Below, in pieces: positions 21,911 through 32,387 of a stretch of 64,000 nucleotides of DNA. Below the pieces are notes generated by a model, which worked only from the letters and a program-made list of their open reading frames with translations, had not been told where the DNA came from and did no database searches. Positions within the stretch are counted from its first letter, which is position 1. Each line of letters starts with the position of its first letter. The translations under genes and the position numbers were made by a program. This DNA is from Azorinus chamasolen (taxonomy: Eukaryota; Mollusca; Bivalvia; Cardiida; Solecurtidae): NCBI GenBank assembly GCA_963576725.1, contig OY755240.1, positions 59,520,633-59,584,632 of the forward strand, given 5' to 3'.

Positions 21911-24900
21911 CTGAAAGATAAATAGAACAGCTAATTACTTCACATACAGTAAAACCTCTCTATGACTGCCACTAAATTACATCAAGTATTTAGTGTTAAA
22001 GGCAGGCGGCTGCTTCAAGAAAGGTGGAAGTAAAACAGAACGCTCCTATAGGAGCGTTCTGATTTTCTTTCACCTTGCTTTAAGCAGCCACCTGCCCTAA
22101 ATACCAACTGACTAACACAATTTAGTGGCTGTTACAGAGAGGTTTTACTATATTCTTCAGACGTACAGTACGCCTTTTCAAACATTTGCAAACAGAGAAG
22201 ACCCAGATCAGACGGCTTCTACTGAAGCTGTCTAATCAGGGTCTGCTCTATTTGCTTTTCAAATGATATAAATCTACTTCTACAATTTTGTAAAAGCAAA
22301 CTATTTCCTTAAAAAGTTTACATTATAAAAATTCCGCTAATAAATATAAATGATTATTTCTTACACGAATATTGAACATGGAAAGGGTTAATAAATGCCC
22401 CCTTATCCTTCAGGGATGGGAAGGGGGAGGGGGGGGGGGGGACTAATGATCATTAAAACCCGACATGATAATAACTACTAAATAAAGAAATATGGGGTTT
22501 TCAATATTCTGGGGATACCTTAATGTAGACCAAAAGCACTGCAGAAAGTTCCCCGAGGAGCTTTCTGCATTGCTTTCAGTCTGCATTTAGCAACCACCTG
22601 TGTACAAAATGCAAGAAGTTTCTTTCAAAAAATGTAACACTCCCAGAGTATTTGTTAGAGATAACAAGGTTATTTCTTGTAACCGGTTGTTTCATGAATA
22701 TTCATGTGCGAAATAATGACAGTATGAATTTTAATTATGACAAACAGTGAAGACACTAATCACAGGGCTCCTTTATCATAGGTGACCTCTGAGCTGGGTC
22801 TACATTGTTTGCAATTAAATGTACAATTGTTTCCATTATTCAAAGGGTCAACTCTTTACTTCAAATAAATGTCCGTTCATGTCTGTGCAAACAGAGTAGA
22901 CCTAGACCCTGTAGGAGCCATCTGATCACGGTCTGCTGTACGTGTTTACTTATAAACTTATATTACTGTAGGCGTGAGTCTACTGTTTGTACCAATACCA
23001 ACTAGAATATTGTGTCTGTAAGACACAGTGATGCCCCCGTGTAGGTGCTTGCCTAGCTGCACGTAAAATTTCCAAGTCATTTGACCTTGACCTTGGGCTT
23101 GCGGGCAGCATGGGCTGGGTGTGCAATGAAAATATGGATGGTGTTTAATGTGTATAGGCAATTCCATGGCAATAGCTACAGTGGTTAGGGAGATAAAAGA
23201 CAATGAAAAAACTGTGACAAAAAACTGCACGTAAATGTGACAACCAACTGCACGTAAAATTTCCAAGTCATTTGACCTCGACCTAGGGCTTGCGGGCAGC
23301 ATGGTTGGGGTGCCAAATGATAGCACAGATGGTAATTGATGTGTATGTGAAGTTTCATGTGTATAAGTGTAGAAATTACTGACTTATAACACTTGAAATA
23401 CTGTGACAAGTTGACAACCAACTGCACCTAAAAGCGTGACAGAAGGACAGACATGTGCAAAACATAATGCCCCCTGACTATCGTCAACGGGGGCATAAAA
23501 ATGTCCTGTGAACATGTACGGTACATATCATAATCCATTACAGTAAAACCTAGATCTATAATGCCCAATAAATTACACCAAGAATTTTGTGTTAAAAGCA
23601 GAAGGCTGCTTTATTAAAGCAAGGTGAAAATAAAACAGAACGCTCCAATAGGAGCGAAATTTGGATGAACAAACTGACGGACGGACAAAACAGCGACTAT
23701 ATGCTCCCAAAACACCATTGTTGGGGAGCATAAAAATATATATAGTTCTTTTTTATTCAAAATACAGTAAAACCTCTAAACCGGAATTTAGATACTTTTA
23801 TGCAGGTGGCTGCTTAATGCAGGGTGAAAGTCATTCAGAAAGCTCATCACCCTGCATTAAGCTGCCACCTGTCTCCAAGACCAATATTTATACTAAATTT
23901 TATGTCCGGTTTAGAGGGGTTTTATTGTACAGGTTGTAGCTTAATGCAGACTGAAAGCCAGGAGCTTTCTGCATTGCCTTCATTCTATATTAAGCAACCA
24001 CCTGAGTAAACTATGCAAGCAGCTCCCTTCATTAGAGATAAAACAGTACTTACCGCTTCAATATGTGGCAAGATACAAGTACTGATCATAAGGGCCAGCA
24101 AGTGAACAGACACAAGAAGAGTGGTGCACACACTGAACAAGATCAACAACCCATCAGGAACATTTTCGTTTATGGCAATCTCAACAAGGGCCACCTATAA
24201 AGAGAGAAAAAACTATGCTAAAACCTCTCTAAACAGTACATATGTATATCCAATTTAGTACTGTATAAATATTGGTCTTGGAGACAGGTGACCGCTTAAT
24301 GCAGCGGAGCTAGAGAGGAGCTTTCTGCATGAATTTCACCATGCATTAACCATTTCCTCCATAAATATTCTTTTCTACGCCTTAGCAAACAGTGTAGACT
24401 GTATGATCCGTCTGATCAGGTTCTGCTCGGTTTGTTTATGAAATAATATACATATGACTCTATTCACTCTATCATTTCCGCGATGACCAAAATTTCCTGT
24501 GTTCATATGCCGTTATACATTACAAATGAATCTAATCAATATTCATGACATTGACTTTTTGCAAGCTAAGTAAACTGCTCTAAAGACTATAGTCTTCTCC
24601 CATTTCTCTTCAAAACTAGTCAGAAATTCAAACAGTTTTGATTGATTAAAACAAATATTGGAAGAAATATGTTTTATCAGAACCCATTTCTCTTCAAAAC
24701 TAGTCAGAATTTCAAACAGTTTTGATTGATTAAAACAAATATTGGAAGAAATATGTTTTATCAGAAATAACCGTTTACTCCATAATAATATTGGATATGT
24801 ACACCTTTTAATGTTTTGCAAACATGGTAAACCCAGACCAGCTGGGGCCTTGGCAGCTCTCTATCAGAGCATACTCTACTTGCTTATGGAACAAGAATTA

Positions 24901-27602
24901 TCACAAGGTGATGGAATACCCTTGCACAGCAGCCTTGATTGCAAATCAAAATACCCATGTTTCAAGCCAAAATGACAAATAAATACTCAAAGTTCAAGGG
25001 GAGATAATTATGCATGTAACAGTCAATGTTGATGTGAAGCTTCATTTTAAGGATCAGGCAAGTTTACGGTGGAAGAAAAAGTGGAATTGGAAGAAACAAT
25101 AATAAAAGTAAGAAGAAAAAATGGAGCAAACAATATGTCCCCACACTTTGTTAGGGGGACATAAATATTTGCAGAAAAGCCTGAAAAGGACATACCAATT
25201 CTTCAATTAATACATGAGTTTGTGTGCGTTTTGGATTTAGTGTCCATGGCAACCACTATATTTCAATTAACTCTTTCCCTGCACGAATATTATTTGCTGA
25301 CTTTTTAGCATAATATATATATGTACACTGGATATTTCTGCATTGGTAGAAACTGTAGAGTTATATCTATAGATCTATTATAATTTCAATAGCAAAGGAA
25401 TTAGCAAATAGAGCAGAGGCTGATAAGATGGCTCGTACATGAGTCGTCTGATCTTGGTCTACTCTGTTTGTAAAGGTGTGAAAAGGCATTTATATGAGGG
25501 GAACTGTTAAATTAACTGAGATCGTTTGTTTAACTGAGACAGATATGTTGCTGCTGCAGCGATTTCCCGGACACAACTTTTCTGCATTAGGGACGCAATT
25601 TTTAGATGCTGTAAACATAGTACTTATTGGGGAGTATGTCACAGTGTGTAGGTTTATTATCAATTGTACAGCCTGCTGTACAAGCACGCTTTTATGGCAA
25701 CATGGTAGAGTGCATGACTGCGAACCTGGCGACCCAGGTTCGATCCCGGGTCTGAGCGGGTATGTTTCTTTATAAGAACACACGGTTACATACTGTAACA
25801 CCGTAAACTTATTGTAAACTAACACTCGCCGATCAGTCACACTTTGTGGCACTAAGTCTTTATTACTTTATAATGCCACACATTACAAAGAGAACTGCTA
25901 CTTCCATTCTGAATGACTTGGTTTGTCATAGCTGGGGATTGAACCCAATACCGTTACAGAAGCTCTATTTATTTAACTAACCATGGTTACCATGTCAGTT
26001 TAATACAGACATACCCTTAACAGGTAACTTATTTAAATATCTGAATGGTCCTGGTAACCTGTAACCTATAAATATCTTAATGGTCCTGGTAACCTATAAA
26101 TATCTAATAATCTTAATGGTCAAGGTAACCTGTAGATATCTTAAATGTCCTACCAGAGAATCTGTATCTATACGTTGTAGAATATAGGCTTTTACATGAC
26201 GGTTCATCGAATTCAGAACTGCAAACGGTTTTTGTCAGACATTCTACAATATGTTACTACAAAAAAGCTGTTTTTATACAGAGCTGTTATACAAAACCCA
26301 ACTTATATGAAAGTATTACATCAATCATACACACAATCACATATATATAATATATGTGTAAACGGGTGTTCTTATAAAAAGAAACATACCCGCTCAGACC
26401 CAGGTCACCAGGTTCGCAGTCATGCACTCTACCATGTCGCCATAAAAGCATGCTTGTACAGCAAGGCCGTACAAATGATGATAAACCTGCACACTGTGAC
26501 ATACTCGGAGTAACTCCCCCAGCATGTATAGGGTCGAACAAGGAGCACATAGAGTCATAGCCCCATGTTGAGCCCCAAATGTAACAATTAACATGGTAAA
26601 AAAGTTGTGACTCAACTGGGACTCGAAACCCAGGGCCTCTGGCTTACCATGCCAACACTCTACCGACTGAGCTACCAAACCACACAGTAAAGCCTATCAA
26701 CTTATTTCACCATAATCTCTACCCGACTACATATATCACACATATGCAAGGGCGTAGCTAGCAATACGCACATACATTATAATATTATTAGTACATATGT
26801 GCGTAACAACTGTCTGAAAGGTGAAAACATTAGAACAAAACCTTGAAGGCTAAGGACGGGATGGGTGGTAGACTTTGATAAACGTTCTGTCTTGTCATGT
26901 AAGCTTTAACACAATTCCCTTACATTGACGCCCCTTTTGACGCCTCTGTAAAAATAACCTTTTGGAACCTTTAGGAGCAAATCGAGGGCTTGGTGCAAAA
27001 CTATTCTAACACAAAGTGAAGTGAAGGAGTTAGAATAGTTTTGCACCAAGCCCTCGAAATGCTCTTTTTATCACAATGGTTTCAAAACTACACAATTCTA
27101 AAATTTCTCGGGAAAGCATGCCTCCTGGCCCCTAGATATAGACACGGTGCTTACATTACATTTGAATTTAGCTACGCTCCGGCACATAAAAGTATTTATA
27201 TATGTACTATAATGTACATGTATGCCATATCATGTGACATTAGGGTTAGTCTACACACATAGCCTAATACAAATAAAAAACCACTTTTGGACTGATGCAT
27301 GTACTGGGTGTAATTTGTAAGTACAACTATTGGTCTATCCAACCCCTATCCATTTAATGGTCACAACACCTTATTTGGTATCCATGCCCTATAAAATGAA
27401 TCCATGTAACACTTTCTACTGGGTAAAATACCATTGCAAATCCGGCAAGCAGAGATGAGGTTCTGCTGGAAGCTTTCAGTTTGGCTCGGCTTAGGTACAG
27501 CTTTCGCCAAGACAAAGCTGTCGTGGCATGTGCGTTGGACATTTGATTAACATACGAGCGAAACAACCACTCTTCATAGGAGTTTTCGTTTGACGCTGGC
27601 AT
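21542..27602 (-). CDS. Orai: ORAI store-operated calcium channel (three coding exons, complete)
   Basis: Pore subunit of the plasma-membrane CRAC channel, opened by STIM when ER calcium is depleted. Coding exons 27602-27432, 24194-24054 and 21910-21542 join in phase (ATG|GTG, GCG|GTT) with GT-AG borders and give 226 residues; vertebrate ORAI proteins are about 250-300. Visible: the cytosolic basic helix [17 protein letters not shown] (30-46), R47 (human ORAI1 R91 position), TM1 with the filter glutamate E62 (human E106), TM2 about 72-94, TM3 128-152 with E144 (human E190), TM4 162-183, the SHK hinge 188-190 and a C-terminal coiled-coil helix 196-212 that in the family binds STIM. The N-terminus is short and lacks a proline/arginine-rich head. 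The start is the first ATG of the exon and a further 5' exon is possible. Odd: the TM1-TM2 loop is short and poor in aspartate. Family assignment is very secure. Confidence 0.95.
21945..22152. mobile_element. C copy near the ORAI exon 3 acceptor
   Basis: TACAGTAAAACCTCTCTATG ... GAGAGGTTTTACTATA; full hairpin CGCTCCTATAGGAGCG. Its end is 34 bp from the splice acceptor of ORAI exon 3. Confidence 0.75.
22165..22391. mobile_element. A copy, left end lost
   Basis: Hairpin GACGGCTTCTACTGAAGCTG; right end GGAAAGGGTTAA at 22391. Confidence 0.6.
22524..22600. mobile_element. F-like hairpin
   Basis: TTAATGTAGACCAAAAGCAC / GCATTGCTTTCAGTCTGCAT arms around AGTTCCCCGAGGAGCT; outer ends not identified. 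Confidence 0.45.
22690..22975. mobile_element. Two A fragments
   Basis: TTCATGAATATTCATGTG with hairpin remnant GAAGACACTAATCACAGGGC; then a second left half with GTAGACCTAGACCCTGTAGG, left arm truncated at the tip. Confidence 0.45.
23010..23500 (-). repeat. M repeat (CGGGGGCATA family), tandem-monomer copy
   Basis: Ends GGGGGCAT inverted at both sides. Two internal monomers (about 23058-23240 and 23247-23420) each carry GCACGTAAAATTTCCAAGTC and, on the minus strand, CAAGGTCAAGGTCA-type half-sites. Confidence 0.6.
23539..23656. mobile_element. C left half ending at the hairpin tip
   Basis: TACAGTAAAACCTAG through CAGAACGCTCCAATAGGAGCG, then switches to unrelated repeat GACGGACGGACAAAACAGCG. 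The right arm and right end are missing. Confidence 0.65.
23763..23929. mobile_element. D copy, partial tip deletion
   Basis: TACAGTAAAACCTCTAAACC ... AGGGGTTTTATTGTA; inner hairpin reads CATTCAGAAAGCTCATCACC, so the right inner arm is gone. Confidence 0.7.
24054..24194 (-). CDS. Orai: ORAI coding exon 2 (residues 58-104)
   Basis: Starts [10 protein letters not shown] (rest of TM1, filter glutamate E62), then the first extracellular loop, TM2 and the cytosolic ILPHIEA segment. Acceptor ttatag, donor gtaagt. A decayed D-type transposon end lies only about 20 bp upstream of the acceptor. Confidence 0.95.
24215..24349. mobile_element. D left part interrupted by an A insertion
   Basis: CTAAAACCTCTCTAAAC to CACCATGCATTAA. 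The TTAA inside the D arm (24346-24349) is where an A element begins. Confidence 0.55.
24346..24550. mobile_element. A copy inserted in D, right end lost
   Basis: TTAACCATTTCCTCCATAAA, then decayed hairpin GTAGACTGTATGATCCGTC; stops near CAATATTCATGACATTG. Confidence 0.55.
24599..24766. repeat. 84-bp tandem duplication
   Basis: The unit starting CCCATTTCTCTTCAAAAC and ending GTTTTATCAGAA occurs twice in direct succession with one difference. Lies in ORAI intron 1. Confidence 0.85.
25267..25510. mobile_element. A copy
   Basis: TTAACTCTTTCCCTGCACG; hairpin GATGGCTCGTACATGAGTCG; right end GAGGGGAACTGTTAA. Confidence 0.65.
25632..25783 (+). mobile_element. tRNA-derived SINE-like repeat, plus copy
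   Basis: Contains an A-box-like TGGTAGAGTGCA and a B-box GGTTCGATCCC with tRNA-like spacing, flanked by sequence shared with an inverted copy at 26366-26506. Internal Pol III promoters are expected of such elements. Confidence 0.55.
26030..26155. repeat. Short direct repeats
   Basis: AATATCTTAATGGTCCTGG with GTAACCTATAA recurs about four times with variation. Confidence 0.5.
26366..26506 (-). mobile_element. tRNA-derived SINE-like repeat, minus copy
   Basis: Reverse-complement relative of the copy at 25632-25783, with a few bases lost around the B box (CAGGTCACCAGGTTCGCAG on the plus strand). The pair forms a divergent inverted repeat of about 150 bp with a 580-bp spacer in ORAI intron 1. 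Confidence 0.5.
26604..26682 (-). pseudogene. tRNA pseudogene or tRNA-derived SINE head
   Basis: The minus strand reads GGTAGCTCAGTCGGTAGAGT (good D-arm/A box) and CTGGGTTTCGAGTCCCAG (T-arm/B box with one extra T). The putative anticodon loop ATGGTAA would give GGT. The acceptor ends do not pair, so it is not a working tRNA gene. Confidence 0.45.
26906..27110. mobile_element. B copy carrying a second hairpin in its tip
   Basis: TTAACACAATTCCCTTACAT start; the tip AGGAGCAAAT is split by a 74-bp hairpin (26983-27056) and continues AAATGCTC. Right end truncated at TAAAATTTCTC. Confidence 0.6.
26983..27056. mobile_element. Nested 74-bp hairpin insert
   Basis: Perfect 28-nt arms CGAGGGCTTGGTGCAAAAC.. 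and their complement around a GAAGTG-rich loop, flanked by AAAT on both sides (26979-26982, 27057-27060), consistent with a 4-bp target duplication. Confidence 0.6.
27432..27602 (-). CDS. Orai: ORAI coding exon 1 (residues 1-57)
   Basis: Encodes the N-terminal cytosolic segment and the first half of TM1, ending ...LLAGFAM. The ATG at 27602 opens [12 protein letters not shown]; an in-frame TTG lies further upstream but is not a likely start. The donor after ATG reads gtattt. The splice position inside the GFAM|V motif fits the next exon, which begins GTGGCC (VALVE). Confidence 0.93.
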
Positions 27603-29636
27603 CCGAACTGTGCTTGCAAAAGTCAGCAAACACCGATGTGTTTTACACGGATATTACTATAGTGTGTTTTCATGCAATTTGTCAACCGTTTAAATCTGTT
27701 ATACGAATTAACAATATTGATATTAAACGAAAATATAAAAGAAGGTAATAAAATTTAGGCCAAATTCTTTTAAAACAAACATAAATAGACCGGTATAATT
27801 ATACAGCGTGTACATTTATTCCAAATAATTTAAACATTTTGATCCGTTAAATTGGGGGGGGGGGGGGGGGGGGTCCAAGACATTTTGATAGCGATTTCTA
27901 TATTTTCATTCTCTGTTATTCAATGTTAAGTTAGAATGGTTGAATTTAAGGAATAACAACCAATCAAATTTAAAATGATTTTAGACATGTAAACGACTGA
28001 AGACAATCTTTGGTTTCAATTTTAATTATATAATATTATTGCACTAAATATAGTTTCGAACGTTTTTCTCAATATAAAAAAAAATTAATGTTAAAAATTA
28101 TTTCGTTTCTTGAACAAGTCTGTAAACAAGTATTTACACTGACCTATTGCACTTAGGTCACGTGACTCCTTTGCATGAATATACACACTGTGAAAGTTCA
28201 TAGCGAACGACCGTGCTGCATATTCTGCAAAACAAAGAGAACTATTTATGTTTAAGTCTAAATCGTAGCGTTCAGAAATGACCGAACCTTGTGAAGGTGG
28301 CCGAAAATTGGTACGTAGAGCCCTTGATAATCCGCTAACACATGCATTTCAGCTCATTGTTTTCATAACCAAGCAGCCATTTTGACTGCTAAACTGGGAA
28401 ATTGGCACGTACAACTATATCGCGGACCTCAAATAGTCCTTCAGCCCTTTACACACCTGAACATTACATAAAAACGACAAAGAATGCATACCGCAACTTT
28501 TACCGGTAAAATATCCCATGCCGATGAACCATTGTTTATTTTATTTGATAATTTTACCTGTCCAGTCGGCCAGTTGAAAAGAAAGATTCAACCTGGCATC
28601 GATATTGAATCGGATAAATTACTGTATCTATGTTGTAGCAAATGTTTGTGTCGTTTTTTGGTAATAATATTTAACAAATATGTCTTTCTTTGCTAAAGGG
28701 GTATTTTGTTTGTATATGTGTACCAAATATTGATATGTTTAATTGAATCTTGTGTATACATATTGTGATTTATTTCAGCCCCGCAAATGACAACAGCTAA
28801 TTTTGTTACAATTTCTCTTCCCTTCATTACTTTTATCACGAACAGTTTGTATTAATACAGATATCATAATATCCTAGCACCGAATTTGATTTTTATTTAA
28901 AAATGACCTCTACTATTTGTAGATTAGATAGCCGAAATAAAATTAACAAGATCCGTTATATGTATAAAATTGTCAATTGCCCAAATAGTCGCAATAAATT
29001 CACATAAAAGTGGGATTTTTTTTGTATATTGAAACCCAACAAACCAAGGTGATGCTGTTAATAACTGTATAAATGCCTGTTTACTTTCCTAAAATGGAAT
29101 ATTTGAAGAAAAAAAACATATAGTTCAATAAATCGAATAATTTCATGTGTTTCTCAGATTAATTTAAAAATAAAGCCGAGAACCGAATTCATTTTCTTTT
29201 CTTAACATGGTAAAAAATAAAGAAAAAAGAAAAGAAAAAGAAAGATGCACCAGAAGCAAATTGCAGACTAAACACATGATTAAAGTTGTCATAACGTATG
29301 CTCAGTGAACATGTTTGAACACTACGGAAGTCCTATCCAGTTAATAATTAGCGTACTCCGATCGCAAATTGATTAACTAGAAACAATAAAACAAGCTATT
29401 TTGTTTTTGGGTTTGAACCTTTTTTGGTATGAACATTTTTCGTCCTTATTTGTACCAAAACTAGCATTAAAGCTAACTGGACGTGCAAAGCATTAATGAC
29501 TACATACGTTCAGCGCTTCTTTTCTATATCACATGATAAGTGATCTTATTAGATCTACATCATCGAATACATGTAGTTGTATTACATGCGTACTTGATCA
29601 GTATTGAATGTACCGATTTATTCATACAGAACACAA
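27603..29636. other. Repeat-poor stretch upstream of ORAI
   Basis: Contains a G-run near 27855-27873 and an A/G-rich run near 29220-29250, but none of the hairpin families over 2 kb, unlike the flanks. It may hold the ORAI promoter and 5' untranslated exon(s); no coding exon recognised. Confidence 0.4.
28140..28260 (-). promoter_or_regulatory. Possible ORAI 5' region with CACGTG box
   Basis: A palindromic GTCACGTGAC and TTTGCATGAATAT lie about 550 bp upstream of the ORAI start codon in repeat-poor DNA. This is position plus motif only; no TATA box or start site can be fixed. Confidence 0.25.
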
Positions 29637-29760
29637 TTTGCCCTTTAGATACGCCTTTCAACGCCTTTGTAAGTAGAATAGACCATATCAGAATAGACCA
29701 TATCAGACGAGCTGGAACTGTCTGATTAGGACATACTCTGTTTGCTAATGGAATTTTTGT
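29637..29760. mobile_element. A left fragment with short duplication
   Basis: GAATAGACCATATCA is repeated twice in the left arm before GACGAGCTGGAACTGTC. Confidence 0.45.
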
Positions 29761-30316
29761 ATACATATCATTATACATTATCAGTCTTTGCCGAAATGAC
29801 AGTAAAAAAATAATTTGATGAATATTTACAAAGGGATACGCCGTAACCTTAGTGTTCACGAGAATAAGAGTTAATCTACGAATGCTGAGGTGGATAAGAT
29901 AGCAACATCTATCTAGAACGCGTATTTAAGTGTGTTTTTTTAAATCCACTCTTTACAATCATAAAGAATGGTCACAACATAGGGTTTGATGGGTTGGTGT
30001 GTGTGTGGGGTGGGGGGGGGGGGGGGGGGTAAAGGGGTTATTCTTGGAAATGTTTTAATTTGGGCGTCTGATCTGGATCTCTGTTATACAATGATGGGCT
30101 ATTTGAATAGATTTGTATCTTTGATTAATAAACAAATTTGAAGCTTGTCTTGTTTATCGCATTCGAGTTGAGATATAACAAAATCGCGGTTGCTTTTCTC
30201 TCAAAAATAGTATATAGCGACACTGCGGGTTACTTTAATACATTTCTCAAGTTTGCGAATACATTACATAGGCCTATATGGCATTTCCTTTTCTATTTAT
30301 CCGTATCTAAGCACAC

Positions 30317-30584
30317 TTAACCCTTTCCCTGTTGAATATTCATGTTACAAGAAATAATAGCACTATGAATATTTATAAGCTGAACTTTTATAATCGTACA
30401 TGTACACAGGACTTCAAGAGATTTTTTTGGTATTGGTACAATCCGTAGAGTGATATTTATTATAATGTCATAATTAAGCAGAGCAGACCTTGATCAGACG
30501 GCTCTTATAGGAGCTGTCTGGTCTGGGTTTGCTATATTTGCAACTTTAGGCGTGAAAAGGCGATTATATGACGGAAAGGATTAA
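30317..30584. mobile_element. A copy, full length
   Basis: TTAACCCTTTCCCTGTTGAA; hairpin GACGGCTCTTATAGGAGCTG; end GACGGAAAGGATTAA. Confidence 0.7.
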
Positions 30585-30702
30585 TTCAATGACACGCGGA
30601 CTACTTGAGATGTCAATGTAACCCAAACACCGTTTGCGCAAAAATGTCATCCGCTAAAATTGAGAAATCTTAAACCCAAAAATTAGATAAATGGAGAAAT
30701 CT

Positions 30703-30921
30703 TGTTAAACCTTTCCCTGTTCTATGTTAATTCCAAATCCAATACATTCTGAATATTCATGTACAAAATAGTTATAACGAAATATGGAAGTTGGAATATT
30801 GTGACCATTTTAGAAAGTAAAGAATCGGCCCCATTAGCAATTTTATTAGCAAATAGAGCAGATTCTGACCAGACAGCTCCTATAGGATCTGGGTCTACTG
30901 CGCGAAAAAGCGTTTATAAGT
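30703..30921. mobile_element. A copy, right end lost
   Basis: TTAAACCTTTCCCTGTTCTA; ACAGCTCCTATAGGATCTGG: right arm cut just after the tip. Confidence 0.6.
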
Positions 30922-31103
30922 GTTTCTCCACCTAGGGTTGGTACCCGAGAGAGTCACTAGTGGCCGGTACTGCGCCTGCATGATTGCGCCATATGTTAGC
31001 AAAGCTCAATATTGTAGGCCAATGGCAGTAAATGTACTGTCTGCTGAGCGGTCATTCGGACAGAAAGTAGACTATATAACTAAGTACTTTTAATCTTATA
31101 AAA

Positions 31104-31226
31104 TACAGTAAAACCTCTCTATAACGGCTACTAAATTGCATCAAGTATTTTGTGTTAAAGGCAGGTGGCTGCTGAAAGCAAGATGACTGTAAAGCAGAAC
31201 GCTCCTATAGGAGAGGTTTTACTATA
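31104..31226. mobile_element. C copy with the right arm deleted from the tip
   Basis: TACAGTAAAACCTCTCTATA through CAGAACGCTCCTATAGGAG, then directly AGGTTTTACTATA. Confidence 0.75.
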
Positions 31227-31359
31227 TACGACATGAGTACTCAATAGTTTTGATACTGACGAGACGCGGACTGCTGAGTAACTTGGCTCCTCATCTGGAT
31301 CCAAACTGTATTTAGTCACAAAGACAGACTAGCTGGAATGCAAGAGTAAATTAACATTA

Positions 31360-31671
31360 ATTTTTACTCTATAATGCATGCACGCCTTCGTGCGCCTTTG
31401 CAAACAGAGTAGACCCAGATCAGACGGCCCCTATAGGAGCCGTCTGATCAGGGTCTGCTCTGTTTATAATGACGTCATGCATATGTATAAGCCGATTTGT
31501 TATAACGATATAAAGGATTTTAGACAATAGCAGAAGCTTTATATTTAGCTTTGCGTTATTTCATAATAAAAACAAAAACAATTAGACCCTGATTAGACGG
31601 ATCTTGCATGAACTGTATGATCTGAGTCTTCTCTGTTTGCGAAACGGCTTCTATATCGGGTAAAGGATTAA
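31360..31671. mobile_element. Two A hairpins in a merged element
   Basis: Hairpins GACGGCCCCTATAGGAGCC (about 31425) and GACGGATCTTGCATGAACTG (about 31600) without ends between them; right end GGTAAAGGATTAA. Confidence 0.5.
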
Positions 31672-31912
31672 CCCTGTCCTTCATATAAACGCTTCTTCAC
31701 GCATTATGCAACAAACAGAGTAGACTCAGATCAGACGGCTCCTATAGGAGCCGTCTGACCAGGGTATGCTGTTTGCGAATGGAATTTGATAGATCTATTT
31801 CTTTAGTTTCTAAAATGGCTACAATATTTCACCTGCCATATTTCATTCTATTTTGTCCATGGATATTCCAGTAGATATTGAAATTTGTAATAAATATAGA
31901 CAGGTAGCTGAA
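31668..31912. mobile_element. A copy
   Basis: TTAACCCTGTCCTTCATATA; hairpin GACGGCTCCTATAGGAGCCG perfect; shares its left TTAA with the preceding element. Confidence 0.7.
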
Positions 31913-31983
31913 TGCATTAAGAAATCTATGCAGAAAGTACCCGTTCGAGTTTTGCACAGTACTTTATTTCTTCATTAAGTAAC

Positions 31984-32193
31984 TAGAGTAAAACCTCTCT
32001 ATAACGGCTACTAAGTTGTGTTAATTATATGGTATTTAGGGCAAGTGACCGCTTAAAGCAAGGTGAAAGTTAAACAGAACGCCTCTATAGGAGCGTTCTG
32101 TTTTACTTTCACCTTGCTTTCAGCAGCAATCTGCCTTTAAAACAATAAATACTTGATGTAATTTAGTGGCCGTTATAGAGAGCTTTTACTGTA
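31984..32193. mobile_element. C copy, full hairpin
   Basis: AGAGTAAAACCTCTCTATAA ... GAGAGCTTTTACTGTA; followed at once by a D element. Confidence 0.7.
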
Positions 32194-32195
32194 GT

Positions 32196-32372
32196 ATTAA
32201 ACTCCTCTAAACCGGACGTTCAATTTAATATAAATATCGATCTTGGAGACAGATGGAAACTTAATGCATGGTGAAAATCGTGCATGACTTTCACCCTGCA
32301 TTAAGCGGCCGCCTGTCTTAAAGTATCTAAATTCTTCTCTACTAAAATTTCAGTTTATAGGGTTTTACTGTA
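32196..32372. mobile_element. D copy abutting C
   Basis: TTAAACTCCTCTAAACCGG ... GGGTTTTACTGTA; tip deleted: ATCGTGCATGACTTTCACC. Confidence 0.65.
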
Positions 32373-32387
32373 CCTGCATTTAACCTA

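Noticed and set aside
26604..26682. Functional tRNA gene
   Set aside because: D- and T-arm motifs are good, but the T loop has an extra base and the acceptor stem does not pair.
28484..28696. 70-codon plus-strand ORF upstream of ORAI
   Set aside because: No recognisable domain, no clear splice sites, and codon use like surrounding AT-rich DNA.
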